Source: Bacillota bacterium (GTDB lineage: Bacteria > Bacillota > Clostridia > Tissierellales > Tissierellaceae). From it: 64,000 nt of DNA. The translations under genes were made by a program, and so were the position numbers. The notes below the pieces were generated by a model. That model was not told the DNA's origin, did not search any database, and saw nothing but the letters and a program-made list of their open reading frames with translations. The DNA lies in contig JAEWGC010000006.1 in the NCBI GenBank assembly GCA_023388495.1, positions 1 through 64,000 on the forward strand, read 5' to 3'. This document shows positions 35,201-43,612 of this stretch, one piece after another. Each line of letters opens with the position of its first letter. Within the stretch, counting starts at the first letter, position 1.

Positions 35201-35593
35201 ATGAATTGGTTAAATAAGTTTATGGCTGGAAGATATGGTGGAGACCAACTCTCAACTGTATTAGTATTATTGTCTTTGTTTTTAACCTTATCAGGTAGAT
35301 TGGCTAATATTCCTATACTACATTATATAGGCTATATTCCTTTGATTATTAGTATCTTTAGAATGTTTTCAAAGAATATAAATAAGCGTAGTATGGAAAA
35401 TTATAAATTTGCAATTTTTATGAGTCCAGTTTACTCTTGGTTTAAAAGAACAGAAAATCGAGTGAAAGAGTCTAAGACTCACAAGCACCTTAAATGTCCA
35501 AATTGTAAGGCTAAATTAAGACTTCCAAAGGGAAAAGGGAAGCTTATGGTAACTTGTCCAAAATGTAAGGAAAAGTTTGAGAAGAGAACTTAA
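35201..35593 (+). CDS. Membrane protein with C-terminal zinc ribbon
   Basis: A 130-residue protein. ATG 35201 is preferred because the AGGGG site is eight bases before it. Two membrane helices (about residues 18-35 and 42-58) are followed by a basic cytoplasmic linker. A zinc ribbon with CPNCKAKLRLPKGKGK and CPKCKEKFEK ends the protein. The zinc-ribbon half is typical of small, poorly characterised Clostridia proteins. It is encoded 33 bp before a membrane-anchored J-domain protein, so the two probably work together at the membrane, perhaps in protein quality control. The function is not known. Confidence 0.78.
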   Translation: MNWLNKFMAGRYGGDQLSTVLVLLSLFLTLSGRLANIPILHYIGYIPLIISIFRMFSKNINKRSMENYKFAIFMSPVYSWFKRTENRVKESKTHKHLKCPNCKAKLRLPKGKGKLMVTCPKCKEKFEKRT

Positions 35594-35626
35594 TAGGACT
35601 AATTTAATAAAGAGAGGTTCAAATTA

Positions 35627-36418
35627 ATGAATATACTTAAAAAAATATGGGGTAAGACCTTATACGGTATTGCCAGTATTCTTTCCGTAGTATTTGATGT
35701 TTTTATTAATATAGTTGAATTTATAGTAAGGCTTGTAATAAATATAGGCAGAGGTTTCCTTGCCCTTATTTCAATGGGTGGTTGTCTGCTCATTATGATA
35801 TTGGGACCAGCACTCCTATTTAATCCCATAACATTTTTCGGGATTTTATTTCTTGTTATATTTCCAATACTAGGAACAAAGTTTATATCATATTTAAAAT
35901 ATATAAAATATATGGTAACAGAGTTTTTATTTGACCATGCCGACAATTTAATAAAAGGAAAAAAGGCACAATTTGATTCATTTAATGAATATGGTAATAA
36001 ATATAAGAGAATGGAAGAAGAGAAGATAAGGAGAGAGCAACAAAGAAGACAGGCCGAGCAGCAAAGGGAATGGGAAGAAAGATTTAGACAGTGGAGTGAA
36101 TATCAGAACTCTCAAAGAGGAAATTATTCTGGTGGCTATAGTAATTATGGCGGAAACTATCAAAATACAGGATATGGAAATACTTATGTAAATCCAAATA
36201 TTGAGTTTAAAAGTAAATATGAAAAGAGCTGCGATTTGCTAGGTGTCTCATATGACGCAGATAAATACCAAATTAAGCTGGCATATAGAAAAAAGGCAAA
36301 GGAATATCACCCAGATTTAAATAAGTCACCAGATGCAACGACTATATTTCAACAGATAAATAATGCATATGAATTCCTAAGTGATGATAATGTAGAAAGA
36401 TATAAAAGTATAAGATAA
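35627..36418 (+). CDS. Membrane-anchored DnaJ (J-domain) protein
   Basis: A 263-residue protein with an AGAGAGG site. Two or three hydrophobic segments lie in residues 10-95, followed by a charged coiled region rich in Arg/Gln/Glu (about 125-160) and a Gly/Tyr/Asn-rich linker (about 165-190). The C-terminal J-domain (about 203-263) contains HPD in AKEYHPDLNKS near 228. The HPD tripeptide stimulates Hsp70 ATPase, so this protein should recruit DnaK to the membrane face. It is transcribed with the zinc-ribbon membrane protein and ends at a strong terminator. Confidence 0.85.
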   Translation: MNILKKIWGKTLYGIASILSVVFDVFINIVEFIVRLVINIGRGFLALISMGGCLLIMILGPALLFNPITFFGILFLVIFPILGTKFISYLKYIKYMVTEFLFDHADNLIKGKKAQFDSFNEYGNKYKRMEEEKIRREQQRRQAEQQREWEERFRQWSEYQNSQRGNYSGGYSNYGGNYQNTGYGNTYVNPNIEFKSKYEKSCDLLGVSYDADKYQIKLAYRKKAKEYHPDLNKSPDATTIFQQINNAYEFLSDDNVERYKSIR

Positions 36419-36420
36419 CA

Positions 36421-36454
36421 AAAACTCTGGTCTATTATAGGACCAGAGTTTTTT
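36421..36454. terminator. Intrinsic terminator between convergent genes
   Basis: AAAACTCTGGTC / GGACCAGAGTTTT with a six- to seven-base loop and a T-run. Confidence 0.9.
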
Positions 36455-36455
36455 G

Positions 36456-37433
36456 CTATAACAGTTCTCTCCTCAATTCTTCTCCTGTTTTAGGAGATAA
36501 ATAACCTAATGGAACATCAAATATAGTCATAGCCCCAGTTTTTCCTTCACTGGCCATTTTGTAAACCGCCCTAGCATAGGCAAGCAGTACTGACGATGTG
36601 AACTCTGGATTACTATCAAGGGTCAAGCTAAATTCCATTTTCTGTTTAGTTCCAAGTCCTGTACTGCCTGCTCTAATAACAAATCCGCCGTGTGGCATTT
36701 TACAGTGGTTAGTCTTAAACTCCTCTGCAGATATAAAAGATACAGATGTATCATAGCCTGCAAAATAATTGGGCATAGTTTTTATTTCATTTTCTATTCT
36801 AGTTAAATCTTCACATTCCTCGCATACCACATAACAAATTCTCTTATGTCTTTCGCAAGGAGGTAGATCTATATCTTCACAATTTCTAGCTTTATCTAGA
36901 ACTTCCTTAACAGGTACAGTGTATTGGACTCCATTTTTTATGCCTTTAATTCTCCTAATGGCATCTGAATGACCTTGACTTACACCAGTACCCCAAAAAG
37001 TATAATCTTTACCCATAGGCAGAACTGATTGCCCCAACAATCTATTAAGAGAGAAAAGACCTGGATCCCATCCAATAGATATAAGGCTTAGCTTTTTTGA
37101 TTTAGATGCTGCATCATTGATTTTTTCAAAGTATTCAGGAATTCTTCCATGATTATCAAAACTGTCTACTGTATTGAAATGACTAGCTACCATAGGTCCT
37201 TGTTCATCTAAGTCCTTTGCAGAGCCACCGCAAAGAATCATTACATCAATTTTATCCTTATAGTCTAATATATTAGAGATACTTACTACATTAGAATTTG
37301 TATCTAGTAGACTTGATTCCCTCCTTGAGAATATGGCAACAAGCTCCATATCGGGATTTTGTTTGATAGCCAATTCAGACCCTTTTCCAAGATTTCCATA
37401 ACCTACTATTCCAATTTTAATTTTATTATTCAT
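36456..37433 (-). CDS. ddh: meso-Diaminopimelate dehydrogenase
   Basis: A 325-residue enzyme with a GGAGGTG site. The NADP-binding loop GIVGYGNLGKG is near residues 8-18, followed by ELVAIFSRRES. The substrate-binding region contains ISIGWDPGLFSLNRLLGQ near 118-135 and FWGTGVSQGHSDAIRRI near 147, both diagnostic of Ddh. It makes meso-diaminopimelate directly from tetrahydrodipicolinate, ammonia and NADPH, giving a short route to lysine and to DAP in the cell wall. It is a single-gene unit. Confidence 0.93.
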   Translation of the reverse strand: MNNKIKIGIVGYGNLGKGSELAIKQNPDMELVAIFSRRESSLLDTNSNVVSISNILDYKDKIDVMILCGGSAKDLDEQGPMVASHFNTVDSFDNHGRIPEYFEKINDAASKSKKLSLISIGWDPGLFSLNRLLGQSVLPMGKDYTFWGTGVSQGHSDAIRRIKGIKNGVQYTVPVKEVLDKARNCEDIDLPPCERHKRICYVVCEECEDLTRIENEIKTMPNYFAGYDTSVSFISAEEFKTNHCKMPHGGFVIRAGSTGLGTKQKMEFSLTLDSNPEFTSSVLLAYARAVYKMASEGKTGAMTIFDVPLGYLSPKTGEELRRELL

Positions 37434-37594
37434 ATCATGACACCTCCATAATGAATTAAGATAACAAGATTATATCATTTATATATGTATATGATAATAT
37501 TATTGCTTAGTTAGCATAATATTATTAAAATTATAATATATGGGTATTAATATCTAGGGTCACGAAATACATAAACCTAAAGGGAGAGAAATAT

Positions 37595-38899
37595 ATGGAT
37601 TATAATAGCCAAATAGAAGAAATAGCTAATTATTTAAAAAATGGGGAAAAGACTATTGAAGATTTTAAACTAGGTATTGAATTTGAACATTTTGTAATAG
37701 ATAAGAACACCCTGAGGACAATTCCCTATTATGGTGAAAATGGAGTAGGGGAAACATTGAGGGAATTAGAGAAAAAGGGCTGGGAAGGAAGGTATGAGGG
37801 AGAATATATCCTAGAATTAAATAAAGATAATAAAACCATAACCCTAGAGCCAGGTAGCCAGTTGGAGCTTAGTATAGATGCTAAAAGTAATATAGAAGAT
37901 ATTGAAAAGGAATATCTAGAGTTTTTAGAAGAAATAATTCCGGTGCTTGATAATAAAAATCAGGCATTAATTCCTGTGTCCTATCATCCGGAGACTAAGA
38001 TAGAAGAGATAAAGCTTTTACCTAAGAAGCGATATGATATTATGTTTAATTATTTTAAAACTAAAGGAAAGCATGCACACAATATGATGAAGGGAACAGC
38101 CGCATTACAGGTATCCCTAGATTACAAGTCTGAAGAGGATTATAGAAGAAAGTTTAGAGTAGCAAATGCCTTATCACCAGTTCTATATGCTCTATTTGAT
38201 AATGGATTTTACTTCGAAGGAGAGCAATGGAATAAATATAACCTAAGAACTCATATATGGAATAATTGTGATAATGATAGATCAGGTATAGTTGATAATG
38301 CTCTTGAAGATGATTTTGGTTATAAAAAATATGCAGAATATATACTAAGTAGACCACCTATATTTATGATAAAAGATGGAGAGATAATTCCAACAGGAGA
38401 AAAAAGGGTTAAAGATATACTTGATCCTAAGGATTATGATAAAAAAGAATTAGAGCATCTATTAACTATGTTCTTTCCAGATGTAAGAACTAAGAAATAT
38501 ATTGAAATACGAATGATGGACTCTGTCCCTTATCCTTTAAACTTTGCTGGGGTGTCTTTATTAAAGGGAATATTTTATAATGAAAACAATCTTGGGAAGG
38601 TATATAAGTTTATTAAAGACATAACTATAGAAGATATAAAAAGGGCTAAGGAAGATATTATAGAAAAGGGGCTAAGGGGTCAATTAAAGGATAAAACAGT
38701 TCTTGAAGTAGGTAAATGGCTGGTTGAATTAGCAAAAGAAGGATTAAGTCAGGATGAAGTTAGATATATCTTGCCACTTGAGAAAATGTTAAATGAAGGG
38801 AAAAACCCCTATGAAATTACTAAAGAAAATTTTATAAATGGAAAAAAGGAATCTTTAAATTGGTGTATATTAAATAATTTAGTTGAGGTGAGGAGATGA
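37595..38899 (+). CDS. Glutamate-cysteine ligase-like enzyme (GCS2 family)
   Basis: A 434-residue enzyme with a GGGAGAG site. It belongs to the plant-type/EgtA GCS2 branch: FKLGIEFEHFVIDKNTL near residues 25-40 provides metal-binding acidic residues. ITLEPGSQLELSIDA near 85, the MKGTAALQVSLDY block near 165 and RTKKYIEIRMMDSVP near 300 fit the glutamate and ATP sites. Such enzymes join the gamma-carboxylate of glutamate to an amine, usually cysteine. The next gene overlaps it by four bases (ATGA) and encodes an ATP-grasp enzyme, so a gamma-glutamyl compound is extended in a second step. Acceptor identity is inference. Confidence 0.83.
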   Translation: MDYNSQIEEIANYLKNGEKTIEDFKLGIEFEHFVIDKNTLRTIPYYGENGVGETLRELEKKGWEGRYEGEYILELNKDNKTITLEPGSQLELSIDAKSNIEDIEKEYLEFLEEIIPVLDNKNQALIPVSYHPETKIEEIKLLPKKRYDIMFNYFKTKGKHAHNMMKGTAALQVSLDYKSEEDYRRKFRVANALSPVLYALFDNGFYFEGEQWNKYNLRTHIWNNCDNDRSGIVDNALEDDFGYKKYAEYILSRPPIFMIKDGEIIPTGEKRVKDILDPKDYDKKELEHLLTMFFPDVRTKKYIEIRMMDSVPYPLNFAGVSLLKGIFYNENNLGKVYKFIKDITIEDIKRAKEDIIEKGLRGQLKDKTVLEVGKWLVELAKEGLSQDEVRYILPLEKMLNEGKNPYEITKENFINGKKESLNWCILNNLVEVRR

Positions 38900-40215
38900 A
38901 TTGGAAGGATATAAATAAGGAATATATAAACTTAATCAAATCTGATCCACAAAGATATCTTGCAGATTATAAAATAGCAAAGGATAAGGTTGCAAATTCT
39001 ACTGCAATATATAAGGGAAAGCCAGTACCTTTTCTTTATCATCCAATGTTTTATACAGAAAAGGATGTAGAAAACTTCAATAAAATTGGGGATATTTTAA
39101 TATCCATAACAAATAAGGTAACACAAAAATACTTGGATTCCGAAGAATTTAGAAAAAAGTTTGAATACAGCCCACTTTTAGAGGAACTTATACTTGTAGA
39201 TAATGGCTATGATATTAATGTTCCCATAGGAAGATTTGATCTTTTTTATGAGGATGAGAATAACTATAAGTTTTGTGAATTGAATACAGATGGATCTTCA
39301 GCCATGAATGAAGACAATACAATAGGTGGAATTTTACTTCAGACTGAAGGATTAAAGGATTTTTCTAAGGAACATGAGCTATCCTTATTTGAATTAATAA
39401 ATAGATGGGTAGATGACAGTATTAGTATATTTAGAAAATGGAATAGTGAAATCCAAAACCCAAATGTTGCAATAGTAGATTTCACTGAATCTGGAACATC
39501 GGCAGAATTTGAAGTATTTAAAAATGCTTTTATAGGAAAGGGATATAATGCTATAATAGCTGATCCTAGAGATTTAAAATATAGAGATGGACATCTATAC
39601 TGTGAAGATTATAGAATTGATATGGTATATAGAAGAATAGTTACCTTTGAACTAATAGAAAAGGCTCATGAAGTACCAGACTTTATCAATGCATATAAAA
39701 ACAATGCCTTTTGCTGTATAGGTTCTATAAGATCTCAAATTGTTCATAATAAGATAATATTTAAGATACTACATGATGAAGATACATTAGAGTTTTTATC
39801 TGAAGAAGAAAGAGATTTTGTAAAGAATCATATACCTATTACTGGACTATTTAAGGGAGATAGAGAGGTATACAACGATGTACTAAATAACAAAGATAAG
39901 TATATTATGAAGCCCTTAGATTTAAATGCTTCAAGAGGAGTATATTCAGGTAGAGATTTATCCCAAGAAGAATGGAAAGAAAGACTAGATGAATCTTGGG
40001 ATAAGGACTATCTTTATCAGGAGTTTTTCGAGCCATTTACAAGGGAACATATTTTGTTTGAAGATGATGAATTGAAAATAGAAAAATTTAAATCTATAGT
40101 AGGACTCTTCATGTATAAAGAGAAATTTGCTGGAATTTATACTAGAATAGGGAAAAGCAATATAATATCTGGAGTGACGGATTATTATACATTACCAAAT
40201 GTATTAGTGAAATAA
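38896..40215 (+). CDS. ATP-grasp peptide ligase of the glutathionylspermidine-synthase type
   Basis: A 439-residue protein overlapping the ligase gene by four bases and starting after GAGGTGAGG. It shows the GSP_synth/circularly permuted ATP-grasp pattern. RFDLFYEDENNYKFCELNTD lies near 114, GSSAMNEDNTIGGI near 136, YIMKPLDLNASRGVYSGRDL near 335-355 and the YQEFFEP strand near 375. It lacks the order of motifs of the standard glutathione synthetase GshB. It should activate a carboxylate as acyl-phosphate and add an amine. In the operon context it would extend the gamma-glutamyl product made by the preceding enzyme. The final compound could be glutathione, a polyamine conjugate or a new gamma-glutamyl peptide. 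Confidence 0.75.
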   Translation: MNWKDINKEYINLIKSDPQRYLADYKIAKDKVANSTAIYKGKPVPFLYHPMFYTEKDVENFNKIGDILISITNKVTQKYLDSEEFRKKFEYSPLLEELILVDNGYDINVPIGRFDLFYEDENNYKFCELNTDGSSAMNEDNTIGGILLQTEGLKDFSKEHELSLFELINRWVDDSISIFRKWNSEIQNPNVAIVDFTESGTSAEFEVFKNAFIGKGYNAIIADPRDLKYRDGHLYCEDYRIDMVYRRIVTFELIEKAHEVPDFINAYKNNAFCCIGSIRSQIVHNKIIFKILHDEDTLEFLSEEERDFVKNHIPITGLFKGDREVYNDVLNNKDKYIMKPLDLNASRGVYSGRDLSQEEWKERLDESWDKDYLYQEFFEPFTREHILFEDDELKIEKFKSIVGLFMYKEKFAGIYTRIGKSNIISGVTDYYTLPNVLVK

Positions 40216-40246
40216 GGTGCCTTATAAAAAGGTACCTTATTTTTTT
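40212..40246 (+). terminator. Intrinsic terminator
   Basis: ATAAGGTGCC / GGTACCTTAT with a nine-base loop and seven Ts, at the stop codon of the ATP-grasp gene. Confidence 0.88.
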
Positions 40247-40267
40247 AGAAATATTTTAGAGAATCTA

Positions 40268-40296
40268 TTGACAAAAATTACGAATAGTCATATACT
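40268..40296 (+). promoter_or_regulatory. Promoter of the YtrA-type operon
   Basis: TTGACA (40268-40273) and TATACT (40291-40296) with 17-bp spacing. The AGTAACTAACTAAT just downstream may be part of the repressor site. Confidence 0.75.
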
Positions 40297-40339
40297 TAAT
40301 TACATAAGTAACTAACTAATGGACTAAGGAGGTGTTAAT

Positions 40340-40708
40340 TTGTTAGATTTAAGCTCGGATAAATCAATTTATGTACAGATAGCTGAGATAATAGAAAATG
40401 ATATTCTATTAGGAAATTTAAAAGAGGAAGAACAAGCACCTTCTACAAATCAGTTTTCAAAGGTATATCAGATAAATCCAGCAACGGCTGGAAAAGGGTT
40501 AAATATTTTAGTGGAAGAAGGTATTCTTTATAAGAAAAGAGGTATAGGTATGTTTGTAGCAGAAGGAGCGAGAAAGAAGATAATTAAAAAAAGGCAATCT
40601 TCATTTTTTAAAGAAATATTACCTGAAATAATAACTGAAGCTGATAGATTAGAAATAACAATAGATGAGCTTATAGATTATATTAAAGAATTAAAGGGAG
40701 GGGAATAG
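40340..40708 (+). CDS. GntR-family repressor of the YtrA type
   Basis: A 122-residue protein starting at TTG 40340 with a perfect AAGGAGGTG site. The winged helix is in residues about 5-75 (SIYVQIAEIIENDILLGNLK, then FSKVYQINPATAGKGLNILV and GIGMFVAEGAR). A short helical dimerisation tail follows (about 85-122). Small GntR proteins of this type repress the ABC genes that follow them. The gene is separated by one base from its ATPase gene. In Bacillus subtilis YtrA responds to cell-wall antibiotics; a similar trigger here is inferred only from gene order. Confidence 0.85.
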   Translation: MLDLSSDKSIYVQIAEIIENDILLGNLKEEEQAPSTNQFSKVYQINPATAGKGLNILVEEGILYKKRGIGMFVAEGARKKIIKKRQSSFFKEILPEIITEADRLEITIDELIDYIKELKGGE

Positions 40709-40709
40709 A

Positions 40710-41600
40710 ATGCTTGAAATAAAAAACCTAAACAAATCCTACGGAAAAAATAAGGTCCTTACGGATATTGATTTAAATATTGAAGAAAACAAAATATACG
40801 GATTACTTGGAAGAAATGGAGCAGGAAAAACCACCTTATTAAGTCTAATATCTAATCAAATATTAAGAAATAGCGGAGAAATTAGACTTGATGGTGAGGA
40901 AGTCTTTGAAAATTCAAAGGCTGTTGAGGATATTTGCTTAGTAAAAGATTTTCCCAATTCTATAGGAGAAAGAAAGGTAAGGGATATATTAGCTATAGCA
41001 AAAATCATATATAAAAACTGGGATGAAGAATATAAGGATTATTTAGTAAAGGAATTTAATCTAAATACAAAGAAAAAACTGCTTAAATTATCAACGGGAA
41101 ATAAAACCATTGTGGGATTAATCATAGGTCTTGCTTCAAGATCAAGAATTACTATGTTTGATGAACCGACTTTAGGTCTAGATGCTGCTATGAGGTATAA
41201 GTTCTATAATTTACTTCTTGAAGACTATGAAAAAAACCCGAGAACAATAATAGTATCCACACATCTTATAGATGAGGTAGCCAATCTATTTGAAGAAGTG
41301 ATTATTCTGAATGATGAGAGAGTTACTTTAAAGGATGAGGTAAGTTCACTTATACAACGATCTTACTTCTTATCTGGTCGTGAGGATTTAATTGATTCCA
41401 TTACCAAAGGTAAGAGAATAATTCATAAGGAAGACTTCGGTTCTACTAAGATAGTAGGTATATATGGTGATTTAACGGAGGAAGAGATCAAATATATAAA
41501 GGATAAGAATATTGAAATAAGCAATATTCCACTTCAAAAATTATTTGTATATCTTACTGAAAATATTGTGAAGGGAGATTATTCTAATGGATGCAACTAA
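40710..41600 (+). CDS. ABC transporter ATP-binding protein (YtrB-like)
   Basis: A 296-residue ATPase with a GGGAGGGGAA site. Walker A GRNGAGKTT is near residues 36-44. The signature is LSTGNKTIVGLIIGLA near 129, which departs from the usual LSGGQ as in YtrB-like proteins, and Walker B SRITMFDEPTLGLD lies near 150. The H-loop VSTHLIDEVANL follows. A C-terminal region of some 80 residues follows the nucleotide domain. It pairs with the membrane protein encoded in an overlapping frame (14 bp overlap). The transporter may export or remove an envelope-active compound. Confidence 0.87.
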   Translation: MLEIKNLNKSYGKNKVLTDIDLNIEENKIYGLLGRNGAGKTTLLSLISNQILRNSGEIRLDGEEVFENSKAVEDICLVKDFPNSIGERKVRDILAIAKIIYKNWDEEYKDYLVKEFNLNTKKKLLKLSTGNKTIVGLIIGLASRSRITMFDEPTLGLDAAMRYKFYNLLLEDYEKNPRTIIVSTHLIDEVANLFEEVIILNDERVTLKDEVSSLIQRSYFLSGREDLIDSITKGKRIIHKEDFGSTKIVGIYGDLTEEEIKYIKDKNIEISNIPLQKLFVYLTENIVKGDYSNGCN

Positions 41601-42324
41601 AAGAGCTTTTAAATTTCAGAAATATGGATTTAAAAAGTCAGTATTAGTATTTTGGAGTGTTTTATTAACACTTAATATATTAACTTATATAGTGATGATA
41701 TATTTTAATCCCCATATAAGAATAGGTTTGTTTAGCGGTGAAGAGGATGTATTTTCTATAGTTGGAGGAAATATAATGCCTATATTCATATTCTTCATTG
41801 TTTATGGTATTATTATGTATCATGAAGATTTTTCATTAGCCCTTAGCTTTGGAGTTACAAGAATAGATTTCTATAAATCAGTTATAGTTAATAATATTCT
41901 TGTGGTACTAATTTTTGCATCTATTCAAGCTGCTCTACAAACTATTGATAAATATATTATTGGATATTTAGGTTATAAGCCAATGGTGGAATTTGGTTTG
42001 TTTAATACGGCAACTAATAATATCTTATTTATAGTTTTAACTTTATCTTTACTTTTTCTAACATTTATTTCAATTACTAATTTAATAGGGGTTTTACAAT
42101 ATAGATTTGGATATAAGTTTTGGATAGGATTTGGTATAGTTGCTATTACTTTACAAATAACAAGTAATGTTCTTACCAGCCTAGTAGTGGGGCTTTCGAA
42201 TATATATGGTTGGTTATCTTCAAGGCTTCATAGTTCTACCACAATGATTTTAGCATTTCTTGTAATTATTGTTTGCTATATATTAGGATATGTTTTTATA
42301 AGGAAGGCTAATATTAAGAAATAA
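41587..42324 (+). CDS. Membrane component of the YtrA-controlled ABC system
   Basis: A 245-residue hydrophobic protein with about six transmembrane helices (first near residues 20-40, last near 220-240). It starts at ATG within the end of the ATPase gene, overlapping it by 14 bp, which points to coupled translation and a stoichiometric complex. The ALSFGVTRIDFYKSVIVNN sequence near 80 is the coupling-loop-like stretch seen in YtrC/ABC-2-related membrane proteins. It has no substrate signature. The operon ends here; the rlmD-tail repeat copy 2 begins 59 bp later. Confidence 0.78.
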   Translation: MDATKRAFKFQKYGFKKSVLVFWSVLLTLNILTYIVMIYFNPHIRIGLFSGEEDVFSIVGGNIMPIFIFFIVYGIIMYHEDFSLALSFGVTRIDFYKSVIVNNILVVLIFASIQAALQTIDKYIIGYLGYKPMVEFGLFNTATNNILFIVLTLSLLFLTFISITNLIGVLQYRFGYKFWIGFGIVAITLQITSNVLTSLVVGLSNIYGWLSSRLHSSTTMILAFLVIIVCYILGYVFIRKANIKK

Positions 42325-42475
42325 GGTATTAGTAATATTTTAGGTACTAGAAGCAGTAGATAGATATGTTTTCATATACAGATCACGTTGAGAGTATAAT
42401 TCTGATGACGTATTGTGGTTTGGGAGAAAAAAACAGAGATTAACCACAATATATAGTGGTTGAAGGATGAAAATT

Positions 42476-42520
42476 GGGTCAAAAATCGGAAAAAAACACC
42501 GCTTTTTGACCCTTATTTTT
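42476..42520 (+). terminator. Intrinsic terminator inside rlmD-tail repeat copy 2
   Basis: GGGTCAAAAA / TTTTTGACCC enclosing a 17-nt loop, followed by TTATTTTT. Copy 3 keeps GGTC / GACC with a T-run at the homologous place (52356-52395). Confidence 0.85.
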
Positions 42521-42584
42521 GGGGTGATTTATAGATGACATAGGCAAATTTGAGTGATGAAAGGGTAATAACGGAAAAGTTGGG

Positions 42585-42613
42585 TTGATAAGTTAATAGA
42601 TGAATTATATACT
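42585..42613 (+). promoter_or_regulatory. Promoter at the end of rlmD-tail repeat copy 2
   Basis: TTGATA (42585-42590) and TATACT (42608-42613) with 17-bp spacing, reading toward the secreted-protein cassette. Confidence 0.6.
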
Positions 42614-42731
42614 ATAATGTATATAGGCATATAAATATTCAACATTCAATAAAAACAATAGGTTTAACTTCAAGTGCATTAACTTTATTAATTTAGTATT
42701 TAAATGCATATTTTAAAATACTACTAGAACG

Positions 42732-42755
42732 CCCTAAAATCGTTTTAGGGTTTTT
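42732..42755 (+). terminator. Intrinsic terminator
   Basis: CCCTAAAA / TTTTAGGG with loop TCG and five Ts, between repeat copy 2 and the zinc-ribbon membrane protein gene. It could attenuate transcription from the repeat promoter. Confidence 0.8.
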
Positions 42756-42795
42756 ATATGAAATTGTTACTAGTATCATAAAAAGGAGACCAACT

Positions 42796-43497
42796 ATGAA
42801 TTGTCATAAGTGTAATTTTTATTGTTATGATGACGAATATATTTGCCCTAATTGCGAATCACTTTTAGAAAAGGAACTTCCTATAGATGAATATGAAAGA
42901 TCCTTATTTATTTATAATAAGATGATTGAATTTAAAGAAAGAAAAAGAGCAGTAAAAATAATTAAATTATCTAGGAAATTTTTATTAATAGTATTAATTT
43001 CTGGTCATTTTATTTTTGGGTGGTGGTTAGATACTTTTATAACATATCCTAATCGTATTGATCCTTACCAAAATACAGCTCGATGGTCTATAGTTTTTGC
43101 ATTAGCTTTTTATATTATACTTTTAGGTAAACCAAGAATATCTTCAGGTAAACCTTATATGGAAGGTAATAAACGTAATAAACCTATTGGTTTAATTAAT
43201 AAAGGTAGTATTAAAAAGAGTACACATATAATTATAATATTGTTGATATTCATTTCAACTTATCTTTTTTATTTAATTTTTTTAAAGAAGATGTTTTTAT
43301 CAGGTTTTATATATTGGCCGTCCTCCAAACTTGAATTTTTCGGTATAGATAAAATAGGTATCGTAATTGATATAAGATACTTTATACAGTGCCTTATAAT
43401 TGGCATATACTATGGGTTACATCCTGTATATAACATTACTGATGCGGACTACTATCTACTTAATAGAATAAATTTGCATAAAAATAGTACATTATAA
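42796..43497 (+). CDS. Zinc-ribbon membrane protein of unknown function
   Basis: A 233-residue protein with an AAAGGAG site. An N-terminal zinc ribbon (MNCHKCNFYCYDDEYICPNC, residues 1-20) is followed by four predicted membrane helices (about 55-75, 85-105, 145-165 and 190-215). No named family is recognised. It is encoded just before a gene for a secreted protein; the two form a cassette between rlmD-tail repeat copy 2 and a terminator at 44750. Possible roles are immunity, export or processing for the secreted partner, but nothing in the sequence proves this. Confidence 0.65.
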   Translation: MNCHKCNFYCYDDEYICPNCESLLEKELPIDEYERSLFIYNKMIEFKERKRAVKIIKLSRKFLLIVLISGHFIFGWWLDTFITYPNRIDPYQNTARWSIVFALAFYIILLGKPRISSGKPYMEGNKRNKPIGLINKGSIKKSTHIIIILLIFISTYLFYLIFLKKMFLSGFIYWPSSKLEFFGIDKIGIVIDIRYFIQCLIIGIYYGLHPVYNITDADYYLLNRINLHKNSTL

Positions 43498-43612
43498 TAT
43501 GCCTAGTTTGAATTGTTTTGAATTGTTTGATAAAGATAATTATGGGTACGAGATAATTAAGTCTATAGTATGTTACTTTAGATTAATAAACTATAAAAAG
43601 GAGCTGGTTGTT

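Larger units (their letters stand above)
42383..42630 (+). repeat. rlmD-tail repeat, copy 2 (full length)
   Basis: Positions 42383-42420 are identical to the last coding bases of rlmD (6899-6936). In frame the DNA encodes DHVESIILMTYCGLGEK and then stops, preceded by DMFSYT, resembling the usual C-terminus of the TrmA family. After the stop follow a CCAC/GTGG hairpin, a terminator (42476-42520) and a promoter (42585-42613). It is homologous to copy 3 over most of its length. Confidence 0.8.

Noticed and set aside
35201..36418. J-domain pair as part of a phage-defence system
   Set aside because: No nuclease, toxin or other defence domain is nearby; the context is ordinary.
6951..42382. The whole 35-kb segment between rlmD-tail copies 1 and 2 as one mobile element
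   Set aside because: It contains clearly chromosomal genes (glmS, nagA, ddh, mntR operon). Rearrangement or separate integrations are more likely.
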